A DNA stretch of 64,000 nt from Zeugodacus cucurbitae (GCF_028554725.1 NC_071670.1:24608001-24672000), one strand, 5' to 3'. Shown: positions 1 to 13,130, numbered from the stretch's first letter. The notes: generated from the sequence alone by a model not told the origin. Numbers and translations: made by a program.

Positions 1-961
1 CACATTTAAGATCAAAGTTCACTATCTTGCAAGTTAAATATCGACAAATAGAAACATAAAGAATGTTTATTCATAATCATTTATTTTGTATTTTTATTCA
101 TAATCATTTATTTTGTATTTTATCACATGTAAGATAAAAGTTCACTTTCCTGCAAGTTAAATAATGACAAATAAAAACATAAAGAATGTTTATTCATAAT
201 CATTTATTTTGTATTTTATCACATTTAATATCAAAGTTCACTTTCCTGCAAGTTAAATATCGACAAATAAAAACATAAAGAATATTTATTCATAATCATT
301 TATTTTGTATTTTATCACATTTAATATCAAAGTTCACATTCTAGCAAGCTGAATATTGACAAATAAAAACATAAAGAACATTTATTCATAATCATTTATT
401 TTGTATTTTATCACATGTAAGATAAAAGTTCACTTTCCTGCAAGTTAAATACCGACAAATAAAAACATAAAGAACATTTATTCATAATCATTTATTTTGT
501 ATTTTATCACATGTAAGATAAAAGTTCACTTTCCCGCAAGTTAAATACCGACAAATAAAAACATAAAGAATGTTTATTCATAATCATTTATTTTGTATTT
601 TATCACATTTAATATCAAAGTTCACTTTCCTGCAAGTTAAATATCGACAAATAAAAACATTAAGAATGTTTATTCATAATCATTTATTTTGTATTTTATC
701 ACATTTAATATCAAAGTTCACTTTCCTGCAAGTTAAATATCGACAAATAAAAGCATAAAGAATGTTTATTCATAATCATTTACTTTGTATTTTATCACAT
801 TTAAGATCAAAGTTCACTTTCTTGCAAGTTGTTTATCGACAAATAGAAACATAAAGAATGTTTATTCATAATCATTTATTTTGTATTTTTATCAGATTTA
901 TGATCAAGTTCACATTCTTGCAAGTTGAATATTGACAAATAAAAACATAAAGAACATTTAT
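1..961. repeat. Truncated copy of the A-type leader block
   Basis: Ten monomers, cut by the window edge. The block runs from a CACTATCTTG monomer through the 27-bp-expanded monomer (68-121), an AATAATGAC monomer, a CTAGCAAGCTG monomer (343) and two CCGAC monomers to a TACTTTG monomer. The same order recurs at 11.52-12.99 kb (offset 11,521, then 12,028 after a 507-bp duplication), 38.7-39.6 kb, 43.2-44.2 kb and 57.4-58.4 kb (offset 57,419 from the CTAGCAAGC landmark on). It is the most widely reused block in the A regions. Confidence 0.85.
68..121. repeat. 27-bp internal tandem duplication (123-bp monomer)
   Basis: A 27-bp segment running from TATTCATAATC to GTATTTT is present twice in a row (68-94, 95-121), making a 123-bp monomer. 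Sixteen other copies of this expanded form were found by eye, first unit starting at 2925, 6069, 11083, 11589, 12096, 38261, 38767, 43303, 47609, 48115, 50310, 54269, 56885, 57391, 61601 and 62107. Five pairs lie 506 bp apart and one 507 bp apart. None was seen between 12.15 and 38.26 kb. The shared breakpoint implies a single origin followed by spread. Copies at 2925, 6069 and 50310 also share a TGTATATTC variant. Confidence 0.92.
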
Positions 962-1159
962 TCATAATCATTTACTTTGTATTTTATCACATTTAAGATC
1001 AAAGTTCACTTTCTTGCAAGTTGTTTATCGACATATAGAAACATAAAGAATGTTTATTCATAATCATTTATTTTGTATTTTCATCAGATTTATGATCAAG
1101 TTCACTTTCTTGCAAGTTAAATATCGACAAATAAAAACATAAAAAATGTTTACTCATAA
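962..1159. repeat. Two linking monomers before the 670-bp pair
   Basis: Ordinary monomers: one with TACTTTG and CATATAGAAAC, followed by one with the TTTTCATCAG form and the CATAAAAAATG end. The same order is seen at 4.20-4.40 kb, 7.35-7.53 kb, 39.66-39.85 kb, 44.20-44.39 kb, 51.01-51.19 kb and 58.38-58.57 kb. Nothing else was seen. Confidence 0.7.
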
Positions 1160-2500
1160 TCATTTATTTTGTATTTTTATCAGATTTGTGATCAAGTTCA
1201 CATTCTTGCAAGTTGAATATTGACAAACAAAAACATAAAGAACATTTATTCATAATCATTTATTTTGTATTTTATCACATTTAAGATCAAAGTTCACTTT
1301 CTTGCAAGTTGTTTATCGACAACTGGAAACATAAAGAACATTTATTCATAATCATTTATTTTATATTTTATCAGATTTAAGATAAAAGTTCACTTTCGTG
1401 CAAGTTGAATATCGACAAATAAAAACATAAAGAAAATAAATTCATAATCATTTATTTCGTATTTTAACACATTTAAGGTCAAAGTTCACTTTCTTGCGAG
1501 TTGAATATTAAAAATAAAAACATAAAGAACATTTATTCATAATCATTTATTTTGTATTTTTATCAGATTTGTGATCAAAGTTCACATTCTTGCAAGTTGA
1601 ATATTGACAAATAAAAACATAAAGACTAAAAATTTATAATCATTTATTTCGTATTTTACCACATTTAAGATCAAAGTTCACTTTCTTGCAAGTTGAATAT
1701 TAAAAATAAAAACGTAAAGAATGTTTATTCATAATCATTTATTTTGTATTTTATCAGATTTATGATCAAGTTCACATTCTTGCAAGTTGAATATTGACAA
1801 ATAAAAACATAAAGAACATTTATTCATAATCATTTATTTTGTATTTTTATCAGATTTGTGATCAAGTTCACATTCTTGCAAGTTGAATATTGACAAACAA
1901 AAACATAAAGAATATTTATTCATAATCATTTATTTTGTATTTTATCACATTTAAGATCAAAGTTCACTTTCTTGCAAGTTGTTTATCGACAACTGGAAAC
2001 ATAAAGAACATTTATTCATAATCATTTATTTTATATTTTATCAGATTTAAGATAAAAGTTCACTTTCGTGCAAGTTGAATATCGACAAATAAAAACATAA
2101 AGAAAATAAATTCATAATCATTTATTTCGTATTTTAACACATTTAAGGTCAAAGTTCACTTTCTTGCGAGTTGAATATTAAAAATAAAAACATAAAGAAC
2201 ATTTATACATAATCATTTATTTTGTATTTTTATCAGATTTATGATCAAAGTTCACATTCTTGCAAGTTGAATATTGACAAATAAAAACATAAAGAGCATA
2301 AATTTATAATCATTTATTTCGTATTTTATCACATTTAAGATCAAAGTTCACTTTCTTGCAAGTTGAATATTAAAAATAAAAACGTAAAGAATGTTTATTC
2401 ATAATCATTTATTTTGTATTTTATCAGATTTATGATCAAGTTCACATTCTTGCAAGTTGAATATTGACAAATAAAAACATAAAGAGCATTTATTCATAAT
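1160..2500. repeat. 670-bp tandem pair (seven-monomer unit)
   Basis: Two consecutive copies of a seven-monomer unit, about 1160-1829 and 1830-2500. Landmarks agree on the period: AACTGGAAAC at 1321 and 1991, and GACTAAAAATTT at 1624 against GAGCATAAATTT at 2294, all 670 apart. The unit contains the AAAATAAATTC/GCGAG cassette. The GACTA variant of the first copy reappears at 59043, offset 57,419, tying this stretch to the right-hand superunit. Edges are estimated to within a few tens of bases. Confidence 0.8.
1414..1536. repeat. AAAATAAATTC / GCGAG two-monomer cassette
   Basis: A distinctive stretch: the end of a TTCGTGCAAG monomer, then a monomer starting AAAATAAATTC with TTTCGTATTTTAACAC, AAGGTCAAAG, TTGCGAGTTG and AATATTAAAAATAAAAAC. 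It is the most CpG-containing part of the array (TTCGTATT, TTCGTGC, TGCGAG). By eye it recurs near 2.10, 3.42, 4.77, 5.25, 6.57, 7.91, 10.41, 33.15, 37.59, 40.22, 42.24, 44.67, 45.05, 46.93, 51.57, 53.59, 56.21, 58.85 and 60.93 kb. A truncated form lies at 27.64 kb. It is absent from 10.6 to 27.5 kb. Confidence 0.85.
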
Positions 2501-4962
2501 CATTTATTTCATGTTTAACATAATAAAAACATAAAGAACATTTATTCATAATCATTTATTTCATATTTTATCACATTTAAGATCAAAGTTCACTTTCTTG
2601 CAAGTTGAATATTAAAAATGAAAACGTAAAGAATGTTTATTCATAATCATTTATTTTGTATTTTATCAGATTTATGATCAAGTTCACATTCTTGCAAGTT
2701 GAATATTGACAAATAAAAACATAAAGAACATTTATTCATAATCATTTATTTTGTATTTTATCACTTTTAAGATCAAAGTTCGCTTTCTTGCAAGTTGTTT
2801 ATCGACAAATAAAAACATAATGAATGTTTATTCATAATCATTTATTTTGTATTTTATCACATTTAAGATCAAAGTTCACTATCTTGCAAGTTAAATATCG
2901 ACAAATAGAAACATAAAGAATGTATATTCATAATCATTTATTTTGTATTTTTATTCATAATCATTTATTTTGTATTTTATCACATGTAAGATAAAAGTTC
3001 ACTTTCCTGCAAGTTAAATAATGACAAATAAAAACATAAAGAATGTTTATTCATAATCATTTATTTTGTATTTTATCACATTTAATATCAAAGTTAACTT
3101 TCCTGCAAGTTAAATATCGACAAATAAAAACAAAAAGAATATTTATTCATAATCATTTATTTTGTATTTTATCACATTTAATATCAAAGTTCACATTCTA
3201 GCAAGTTGAATATTGACAAATAAAAACATAAAGAACATTTATTCATAATCATTTATTTTGTATTTTATCACATTTAATATCAAAGTTCACTTTCTTGCAA
3301 GTTGTTTATCGACAAATAGAAACATAAAGAATGTTTATTCATAATCATTTATTTTATATTTTATCAGATTTAAGATAAAAGTTCACTTTCGTGCAAGTTG
3401 AATATCGACAAATAAAAACATAAAGAAAATAAATTCATAATCATTTATTTCGTATTTTAACACATTTAAGGTCAAAGTTCACTTTCTTGCGAGTTGAATA
3501 TTAAAAATAAAAACATAAAGAACATTTATACATAATCATTTATTTTGTATTTTTATCAGATTTAATATCAAAGTTCACTTTCCTGCAAGTTAAATATCGA
3601 CAAATAAAAACATTAAGAATGTTTATTCATAATCATTTATTTTGTATTTTATCACATTTAATATCAAATTTCACTTTCCTGCAAGTTAAATATCGACAAA
3701 TAAAAGCATAAAGAATGTTTATTCATAATCATTTACTTTGTATTTTATCACATTTAAGATAAAAGTTCACTTTCCTGCAAGTTAAATACCGACAAATAAA
3801 AACATAAAGAACATTTATTCATAATCATTTATTTTGTATTTTATCACATGTAAGATAAAAGTTCACTTTCCTGCAAGTTAAATACCGACAAATAAAAACA
3901 TAAAGAACATTTATTCATAATCATTTATTTTGTATTTTATCACATTTAATATCAAAGTTCACTTTCCCGCAAGTTAAATACCGACAAATAAAAGCATAAA
4001 GAATGTTTATTCATAATCATTTATTTTGTATTTTATCACATTTAATATCAAAGTTCACATTCTAGCAAGTTGAATATTAAAAATGAAAACGTAAAGAATG
4101 TTTATTCATAATCATTTATTTTGTATTTTATCAGATTTATGATCAAGTTGACATTCTTGCAAGTTGAATATTGACAAATAAAAACATAAAGAACATTTAT
4201 TCATAATCATTTACTTTGTATTTTATCACATTTAAGACCAAAGTTCACTTTCTTGCAAGTTGTTTATCGACATATAGAAACATAAAGAATGTTTATTCAT
4301 AATCATTTATTTTGTATTTTCATCAGATTTATGATCAAGTTCACTTTCTTGCAAGTTAAATATCGACAAATAAAAACATAAAAAATGTTTACTCATAATC
4401 ATTTATTTTGTATTTTTATCAGATTTGTGATCAAGTTCACATTCTTGCAAGTTGAATATTGACAAACAAAAACATAAAGAACATTTATTCATAATCATTT
4501 ATTTTGTATGTTATCACATTTAAGATCAAAGTTCACTTTCCTGCAAGTTAAATATCGACAAATAAAAACATTAAGAATGTTTATTCATAATCATTTATTT
4601 TGTATTTTATCACATTTAATATCAAAGTTCACTTTCTTGCAAGTTGTTTATCGACAAATAGAAACATAAAGATTGTTATTCATAATCATTTATTTTATAT
4701 TTTATCAGATTTAAGATAAAAGTTCACTTTCGTGCAAGTTGAATATCGACAAATAAAAACATAAAGAAAATAAATTCATAATCATTTATTTCGTATTTTA
4801 ACACATTTAAGGTCAAAGTTCACTTTCTTGCGAGTTGAATATTAAAAATAAAAACATAAAGAACATTTATACATAATCATTTATTTTGTATTTTTATCAG
4901 ATTTAATATCAAAGTTCACTTTCCTGCAAGTTAAATATCGACAAATAAAAACATTAAGAATG
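1819..4962. repeat. 3,144-bp higher-order unit, copy 1
   Basis: First copy of a large tandem duplication. Rare landmarks recur exactly 3,144 bp later: ATGTTTAACA at 2511, TGTATATTC at 2921, AAGTTAACTT at 3091 and GATTGTTATT at 4671. Agreement runs on to 4991, as expected where copy 2 begins with the same sequence. Contents include a 52-bp monomer, one 27-bp-expanded monomer and two AAAATAAATTC/GCGAG cassettes. Part of it also matches 50.0-52.0 kb (offset 47,385, later 46,808), so this order is shared with region A-right. Confidence 0.9.
2485..2536. repeat. 52-bp monomer with 44-bp deletion
   Basis: Starts AGCATTTATT and goes from TTTCATGTTTAACA directly into TAATAAAAAC, losing the middle of the monomer. 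The next monomer start is at 2537. The only other copy I found is 3,144 bp downstream (5629-5680), a clean marker of the large tandem duplication. No nearby gene explains it; it looks like a slippage deletion between A/T-rich words. Confidence 0.85.
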
Positions 4963-7900
4963 TTTATTCATAATCATTTATTTTGTATTTTTATCAGATT
5001 TGTGATCAAGTTCACATTCTTGCAAGTTGAATATTGACAAACAAAAACATAAAGAATATTTATTCATAATCATTTATTTTGTATTTTATCACATTTAAGA
5101 TCAAAGTTCACTTTCTTGCAAGTTGTTTATCGACAACTGGAAACATAAAGAACATTTATTCATAATCATTTATTTTATATTTTATCAGATTTAAGATAAA
5201 AGTTCACTTTCGTGCAAGTTGAATATCGACAAATAAAAACATAAAGAAAATAAATTCATAATCATTTATTTCGTATTTTAACACATTTAAGGTCAAAGTT
5301 CACTTTCTTGCGAGTTGAATATTAAAAATAAAAACATAAAGAACATTTATACATAATCATTTATTTTGTATTTTTATCAGATTTATGATCAAAGTTCACA
5401 TTCTTGCAAGTTGAATATTGACAAATAAAAACATAAAGAGCATAAATTTATAATCATTTATTTCGTATTTTATCACATTTAAGATCAAAGTTCACTTTCT
5501 TGCAAGTTGAATATTAAAAATAAAAACGTAAAGAATGTTTATTCATAATCATTTATTTTGTATTTTATCAGATTTATGATCAAGTTCACATTCTTGCAAG
5601 TTGAATATTGACAAATAAAAACATAAAGAGCATTTATTCATAATCATTTATTTCATGTTTAACATAATAAAAACATAAAGAACATTTATTCATAATCATT
5701 TATTTCATATTTTATCACATTTAAGATCAAAGTTCACTTTCTTGCAAGTTGAATATTAAAAATGAAAACGTAAAGAATGTTTATTCATAATCATTTATTT
5801 TGTATTTTATCAGATTTATGATCAAGTTCACATTCTTGCAAGTTGAATATTGACAAATAAAAACATAAAGAACATTTATTCATAATCATTTATTTTGTAT
5901 TTTATCACTTTTAAGATCAAAGTTCGCTTTCTTGCAAGTTGTTTATCGACAAATAAAAACATAATGAATGTTTATTCATAATCATTTATTTTGTATTTTA
6001 TCACATTTAAGATCAAAGTTCACTATCTTGCAAGTTAAATATCGACAAATAGAAACATAAAGAATGTATATTCATAATCATTTATTTTGTATTTTTATTC
6101 ATAATCATTTATTTTGTATTTTATCACATGTAAGATAAAAGTTCACTTTCCTGCAAGTTAAATAATGACAAATAAAAACATAAAGAATGTTTATTCATAA
6201 TCATTTATTTTGTATTTTATCACATTTAATATCAAAGTTAACTTTCCTGCAAGTTAAATATCGACAAATAAAAACAAAAAGAATATTTATTCATAATCAT
6301 TTATTTTGTATTTTATCACATTTAATATCAAAGTTCACATTCTAGCAAGTTGAATATTGACAAATAAAAACATAAAGAACATTTATTCATAATCATTTAT
6401 TTTGTATTTTATCACATTTAATATCAAAGTTCACTTTCTTGCAAGTTGTTTATCGACAAATAGAAACATAAAGAATGTTTATTCATAATCATTTATTTTA
6501 TATTTTATCAGATTTAAGATAAAAGTTCACTTTCGTGCAAGTTGAATATCGACAAATAAAAACATAAAGAAAATAAATTCATAATCATTTATTTCGTATT
6601 TTAACACATTTAAGGTCAAAGTTCACTTTCTTGCGAGTTGAATATTAAAAATAAAAACATAAAGAACATTTATACATAATCATTTATTTTGTATTTTTAT
6701 CAGATTTAATATCAAAGTTCACTTTCCTGCAAGTTAAATATCGACAAATAAAAACATTAAGAATGTTTATTCATAATCATTTATTTTGTATTTTATCACA
6801 TTTAATATCAAATTTCACTTTCCTGCAAGTTAAATATCGACAAATAAAAGCATAAAGAATGTTTATTCATAATCATTTACTTTGTATTTTATCACATTTA
6901 AGATAAAAGTTCACTTTCCTGCAAGTTAAATACCGACAAATAAAAACATAAAGAACATTTATTCATAATCATTTATTTTGTATTTTATCACATGTAAGAT
7001 AAAAGTTCACTTTCCTGCAAGTTAAATACCGACAAATAAAAACATAAAGAACATTTATTCATAATCATTTATTTTGTATTTTATCACATTTAATATCAAA
7101 GTTCACTTTCCCGCAAGTTAAATACCGACAAATAAAAGCATAAAGAATGTTTATTCATAATCATTTATTTTGTATTTTATCACATTTAATATCAAAGTTC
7201 ACATTCTAGCAAGTTGAATATTAAAAATGAAAACGTAAAGAATGTTTATTCATAATCATTTATTTTGTATTTTATCAGATTTATGATCAAGTTGACATTC
7301 TTGCAAGTTGAATATTGACAAATAAAAACATAAAGAACATTTATTCATAATCATTTACTTTGTATTTTATCACATTTAAGACCAAAGTTCACTTTCTTGC
7401 AAGTTGTTTATCGACATATAGAAACATAAAGAATGTTTATTCATAATCATTTATTTTGTATTTTCATCAGATTTATGATCAAGTTCACTTTCTTGCAAGT
7501 TAAATATCGACAAATAAAAACATAAAAAATGTTTACTCATAATCATTTATTTTGTATTTTTATCAGATTTGTGATCAAGTTCACATTCTTGCAAGTTGAA
7601 TATTGACAAACAAAAACATAAAGAACATTTATTCATAATCATTTATTTTGTATGTTATCACATTTAAGATCAAAGTTCACTTTCCTGCAAGTTAAATATC
7701 GACAAATAAAAACATTAAGAATGTTTATTCATAATCATTTATTTTGTATTTTATCACATTTAATATCAAAGTTCACTTTCTTGCAAGTTGTTTATCGACA
7801 AATAGAAACATAAAGATTGTTATTCATAATCATTTATTTTATATTTTATCAGATTTAAGATAAAAGTTCACTTTCGTGCAAGTTGAATATCGACAAATAA

Positions 7901-8135
7901 AAACATAAAGAAAATAAATTCATAATCATTTATTTCGTATTTTAACACATTTAAGGTCAAAGTTCACTTTCTTGCGAGTTGAATATTAAAAATAAAAACA
8001 TAAAGAACATTTATACATAATCATTTATTTTGTATTTTTATCAGATTTAATATCAAAGTTCACTTTCCTGCAAGTTAAATATCGACAAATAAAAACATTA
8101 AGAATGTTTATTCATAATCATTTATTTTGTATTTT
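4963..8135. repeat. 3,144-bp higher-order unit, copy 2
   Basis: Second copy of the 1819-4962 unit. It carries the same rare variants: 52-bp monomer at 5629-5680, TGTATATTC at 6065, AACAAAAAGAATA near 6274 and GATTGTTATT at 7815. Matching to copy 1 stops at 8135, where this copy has TTTTATCAC and copy 1 has TTTTTATCAG. Beyond it the array continues as a further partial repeat of its own last part (AATTTCAC at 6811 and 8152). In every line compared the two copies looked nearly identical, implying a recent duplication. Confidence 0.9.
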
Positions 8136-8254
8136 ATCACATTTAATATCAAATTTCACTTTCCTGCAAGTTAAATATCGACAAATAAAAGCATAAAGAA
8201 TGTTTATTCATAATCATTTACTTTGTATTTTATCACATTTAAGATAAAAGTTCA

Positions 8255-9830
8255 CTTTCCTGCAAGTTAAATACCGACAAATAAAAACATAAAGAACATT
8301 TATTCATAATCATTTATTTTGTATTTTATCACATGTAAGATAAAAGTTCACTTTCCCGCAAGTTAAATACCGACAAATAAAAACATAAAGAATGTTTATT
8401 CATAATCATTTATTTTGTATTTTATCACATTTAATATCAAAGTTCACTTTCCTGCAAGTTAAATATCGACAAATAAAAACATTAAGAATGTTTATTCATA
8501 ATCATTTATTTTGTATTTTATCACATTTAATATCAAAGTTCACTTTCTTGCAAGTTGTTTATCGACAAATAGAAACATAAAGAATGTTTATTCATAATCA
8601 TGTATTTTGTATTATTATCAGATTTATGATCAAGTTCACATTCTTGCAAGTTGAATATTGACAAATAAAAACATAAAGAATGTTTATTCATAATCATTTA
8701 TTTTGTATTTTATCACGTTTAATATCAAAGTTCACTTTCCTGCAAGTTAAATATCGACAAATAAAAACATTAAGAATGTTTATTCATAATCATTTATTTT
8801 GTATTTTATCACATTTAATATCAAAGTTCACTTTCCTGCAAGTTAAATATCGACAAATAAAAACATAAAGAACATTTATTCATAATCATTTATTTTGTAT
8901 TTTATCACATGTAAGATAAAAGTTCACTTTCCCGCAAGTTAAATACCGACAAATAAAAACATAAAGAATGTTTATTCATAATCATTTATTTTGTATTTTA
9001 TCACATTTAATATCAAAGTTCACTTTCCTGCAAGTTAAATATCGACAAATAAAAACATTAAGAATGTTTATTCATAATCATTTATTTTGTATTTTATCAC
9101 ATTTAATATCAAAGTTCACTTTCTTGCAAGTTGTTTATCGACAAATAGAAACATAAAGAATGTTTATTCATAATCATGTATTTTGTATTATTATCAGATT
9201 TATGATCAAGTTCACATTCTTGCAAGTTGAATATTGACAAATAAAAACATAAAGAATGTTTATTCATAATCATTTATTTTGTATTTTATCACGTTTAATA
9301 TCAAAGTTCACTTTCCTGCAAGTTAAATATCGACAAATAAAAACATTAAGAATGTTTATTCATAATCATTTATTTTGTATTTTATCACATTTAATATCAA
9401 AGTTCACTTTCCTGCAAGTTAAATATCGACAAATAAAAACATAAAGAACATTTATTCATAATCATTTATTTTGTATTTTATCACATGTAAGATAAAAGTT
9501 CACTTTCCCGCAAGTTAAATACCGACAAATAAAAACATAAAGAATGTTTATTCATAATCATTTATTTTGTATTTTATCACATTTAATATCAAAGTTCACT
9601 TTCCTGCAAGTTAAATATCGACAAATAAAAACATTAAGAATGTTTATTCATAATCATTTATTTTGTATTTTATCACATTTAATATCAAAGTTCACTTTCT
9701 TGCAAGTTGTTTATCGACAAATAGAAACATAAAGAATGTTTATTCATAATCATGTATTTTGTATTATTATCAGATTTATGATCAAGTTCACATTCTTGCA
9801 AGTTGAATATTGACAAATAAAAACATAAAG
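8255..9830. repeat. 576-bp higher-order repeat (six monomers), about 2.7 copies
   Basis: Six monomers repeat with an exact 576-bp period. The CATGTATTTTGTATTATTATC variant starts its TGTA at 8601, 9177 and 9753, and monomer starts at 8391, 8967 and 9543 begin equivalent units. The unit includes a CACGTTTAAT monomer, a CCCGCAAG/CCGAC monomer and two CATTAAG-ended monomers. The upstream edge is around 8255-8290. The third copy diverges just after 9815, where AACATTT replaces AATGTTT. A longer seven-monomer, 672-bp relative is found at 40.4-41.7, 52.0-52.9 and 54.7-55.6 kb. Confidence 0.9.
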
Positions 9831-11582
9831 AACATTTATTCATAATCATTTATTTTGTATTTTATCACATTTAAGATCAAAGTTCCTTTTCTTGCAAGTT
9901 GAGTATCGACAAATAAAAGCATAAAGAATGTTTATTCATAATCATTTACTTTGTATTTTATCACATTTAAGATCAATGTTCACTTTCTTGCAAGTTGTTT
10001 ATCGACAAATAGAAACATAAAGAATGTTTATTCATAATCATTTATTTTGTATTTTCATCAGATTTAGGATCAAGTTCACTTTCTTGCAAGTTAAATATCG
10101 ACAAATAAAAACATAAAAAATGTTTACTCATAATCATTTATTTTGTATTTTTATCAGATTTGTGATCAAGTTCACATTCTTGCAAGTTGAATATTGACAA
10201 ACAAAAACATAAAGAACATTTATTCATAATCATTTATTTTGTATGTTATCACATTTAAGATCAAAGTTCACTTTCTTGCAAGTTGTTTATCGACAACTGG
10301 AAACATAAAGAACATTTATTCATAATCATTTATTTTATATTTTATCAGATTTAAGATAAAAGTTCACTTTCGTGCAAGTTGAATATCGACAAATAAAAAC
10401 ATAAAGAAAATAAATTCATAATCATTTATTTCGTATTTTAACACATTTAAGGTCAAAGTTCACTTTCTTGCGAGTTGAATATTAAAAATAAAAACATAAA
10501 GAACATTTATACATAATCATTTATTTTGTATTTTTATCAGATTTATGATCAAAGTTCACATTCTTCCAAGTTGAATATTGACAAATAAAAACATAAAGAG
10601 CATAAATTTATAATCATTTATTTCGTATTTTATCACATTTAAGATCAAAGTTCACTTTCTTGCAAGTTGAATATTAAAAATAAAAACGTAAAGAATGTTT
10701 ATTCATAATCATTTATTTTGTATTTTATCAGATTTATGATCAAGTTCACATTCTTGCAAGTTGAATATTGACAAATAAAAACATAAAGAACATTTATTCA
10801 TAATCATTTATTTCATACTTTATCACATTTAAGATCAAAGTTCACTTTCTTGCAAGTTGTTTATCGACAAATAAAAACATTAAGAATGTTTATTCATAAT
10901 CATTTATTATGTATTTTATCAGATTTATGATCAAAGTTCACATTCTTGCAAGTTGAATATTGACAAATAAAAACATAAAGAACATAAATTCATAATCATT
11001 TATTTCGTATTTTATCACATTTAAGATCAAAGTTCACTAACTTGCAAGTTAAATATCGACAAATAGAAACATAAAGAATGTTTATTCATAATCATTTATT
11101 TTGTATTTTTATTCATAATCATTTATTTTGTATTTTATCACATGTAAGATAAAAGTTCACTTTCCTGCAAGTTAAATAATGACAAATAAAAACATAAAGA
11201 ATGTTTATTCATAATCATTTATTTTGTATTTTATCACATTTAATATCAAAGTTCACTTTCCTGCAAGTTAAATATCGACAAATAAAAACATTAAGAATGT
11301 TTATTCATAATCATTTATTATGTATTTTATCAGATTTATGATCAAGTTCACATTCTTGCAAGTTGAATATTGACAAATAAAAACATAAAGAACATTTATT
11401 CATAATCATTTATTTTGTATTTTATCACTTTTAAGATCAAAGTTCGCTTTCTTGCAAGTTGTTTACCGACAAATAAAAACATAATGAATGTTTATTCATA
11501 ATCATTTATTTTGTATTTTATCACATTTAAGATCAAAGTTCACTATCTTGCAAGTTAAATATCGACAAATAGAAACATAGAG
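9831..11582. repeat. Mixed A-type monomers, cognate of 37.0-38.8 kb
   Basis: About 18 monomers with no internal tandem duplication. They include CCTTTTCTTG, the AACTGGAAAC monomer, the cassette at about 10.41 kb, a CATTCTTCCAAG variant at 10561, TTTATTATGTATT monomers, a 27-bp-expanded monomer at 11083 and the CACTTTTAAG/GTTCGC monomer near 11,430. The order is repeated at 37.0-38.8 kb with offset 27,178 (TTCTTCC at 10561 and 37739). Otherwise I see nothing here. Confidence 0.8.
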
Positions 11583-12596
11583 AATGTTTATTCATAATCA
11601 TTTATTTTGTATTTTTATTCATAATCATTTATTTTGTATTTTATCACATGTAAGATAAAAGTTCACTTTCCTGCAAGTTAAATAATGACAAATAAAAACA
11701 TAAAGAATGTTTATTCATAATCATTTATTTTGTATTTTATCACATTTAATATCAAAGTTCACTTTCCTGCAAGTTAAATATCGACAAATAAAAACATAAA
11801 GAATATTTATTCATAATCATTTATTTTGTATTTTATCACATTTAATATCAAAGTTCACATTCTAGCAAGCTGAATATTGACAAATAAAAACATAAAGAAC
11901 ATTTATTCATAATCATTTATTTTGTATTTTATCACATGTAAGATAAAAGTTCACTTTCCTGCAAGTTAAATACCGACAAATAAAAACATAAAGAACATTT
12001 ATTCATAATCATTTATTTTGTATTTTATCACATGTAAGATAAAAGTTCACTTTCCCGCAAGTTAAATACCGACAAATAAAAACATAAAGAATGTTTATTC
12101 ATAATCATTTATTTTGTATTTTTATTCATAATCATTTATTTTGTATTTTATCACTTGTAAGATAAAAGTTCACTTTCCTGCAAGTTAAATAATGACAAAT
12201 AAAAACATAAAGAATGTTTATTCATAATCATTTATTTTGTATTTTATCACATTTAATATCAAAGTTCACTTTCCTGCAAGTTAAATATCGACAAATAAAA
12301 ACATAAAGAATATTTATTCATAATCATTTATTTTGTATTTTATCACATTTAATATTAAAGTTCACATTCTAGCAAGCTGAATATTGACAAATAAAAACAT
12401 AAAGAACATTTATTCATAATCATTTATATTGTATTTTATCACATGTAAGATAAAAGTTCACTTTCCTGCAAGTTAAATACCGACAAATAAAAACATAAAG
12501 AACATTTATTCATAATCATTTATTTTGTATTTTATCACATGTAAGATAAAAGTTCACTTTCCCGCAAGTTAAATACCGACAAATAAAAACATAAAG
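11583..12596. repeat. 507-bp tandem pair
   Basis: Two adjacent copies, 11583-12089 and 12090-12596. Landmarks repeat 507 bp apart: the 27-bp duplication (11589, 12096), CTAGCAAGCTG (11864, 12371), and the paired CCGAC monomers. 507 equals one 123-bp expanded monomer plus four 96-bp monomers. The second copy carries private changes such as CACTTGTAAG and AATATTAAAG. The pair explains why the offset to the window start rises from 11,521 to 12,028 and the offset to 39.3 kb falls from 27,178 to 26,671. Confidence 0.9.
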
Positions 12597-13130
12597 AATG
12601 TTTATTCATAATCATTTATTTTGTATTTTATCACATTTAATATCAAAGTTCACTTTCCTGCAAGTTAAATATCGACAAATAAAAACATTAAGAATGTTTA
12701 TTCATAATCATTTATTTTGTATTTTATCACATTTAATATCAAAGTTCACTTTCCTGCAAGTTAAATATCGACAAATAAAAGCATAAAGAATGTTTATTCA
12801 TAATCATTTACTTTGTATTTTATCACATTTAAGATCAAAGTTCACTTTCTTGCAAGTTGTTTATCGACAAATAGAAACATAAAGAATGTTTATTCATAAT
12901 CATTTATTTTGTATTTTTATCAGATTTATGATCAAGTTCACATTCTTGCAAGTTGAATATTGACAAATAAAAACATAAAGAACATTTATTCATAATCATG
13001 TATTTTGTATTTTTATCAGATTTATGATCAAGTTCACATTCTTGCAAGTTGAATATTGACAAATAAAAACATAAAGAACATTTATTCATAATCATTTATT
13101 TTGTATTTTATCACATTTAAGATCAAAGTT
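12597..13130. repeat. End of region A-left: transition to B-type monomers
   Basis: The first four monomers still match position 570 onward (offset 12,028) and 39.27 kb (offset 26,671). From about 12.99 kb the match to the window start is lost and B-type monomers begin, marked by CATGTATTTTG and CCTTTTCTTGCAAG followed by GAGTATCGAC. Two consecutive ATGATCAAG/ATTGAC monomers (about 12.88-13.08 kb) leave a chance open frame on the minus strand that is not a gene. Confidence 0.7.

Noticed and set aside
570..758. 62-codon open frames on the plus strand, nineteen in all (also at 8392, 8680, 8968, 9256, 9544, 12598, 39269, 40709, 40997, 41381, 43805, 52058, 52346, 52730, 54674, 54962, 55346, 57989)
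   Set aside because: 96 is divisible by three, so a frame persists from monomer to monomer. Each monomer normally ends the frame at the TAA in ACATAAAGA; where it reads ACATTAAGA the stop becomes TTA and two monomers fuse. The protein is just the 32-residue repeat twice. No ribosome or promoter context, and monomers with AACATTT lose the ATG.
12904..13095. 63-codon open frame on the minus strand
   Set aside because: Comes from two consecutive ATGATCAAG/ATTGAC monomers read backward; the product is one 32-residue repeat twice. Same explanation as the plus-strand frames.
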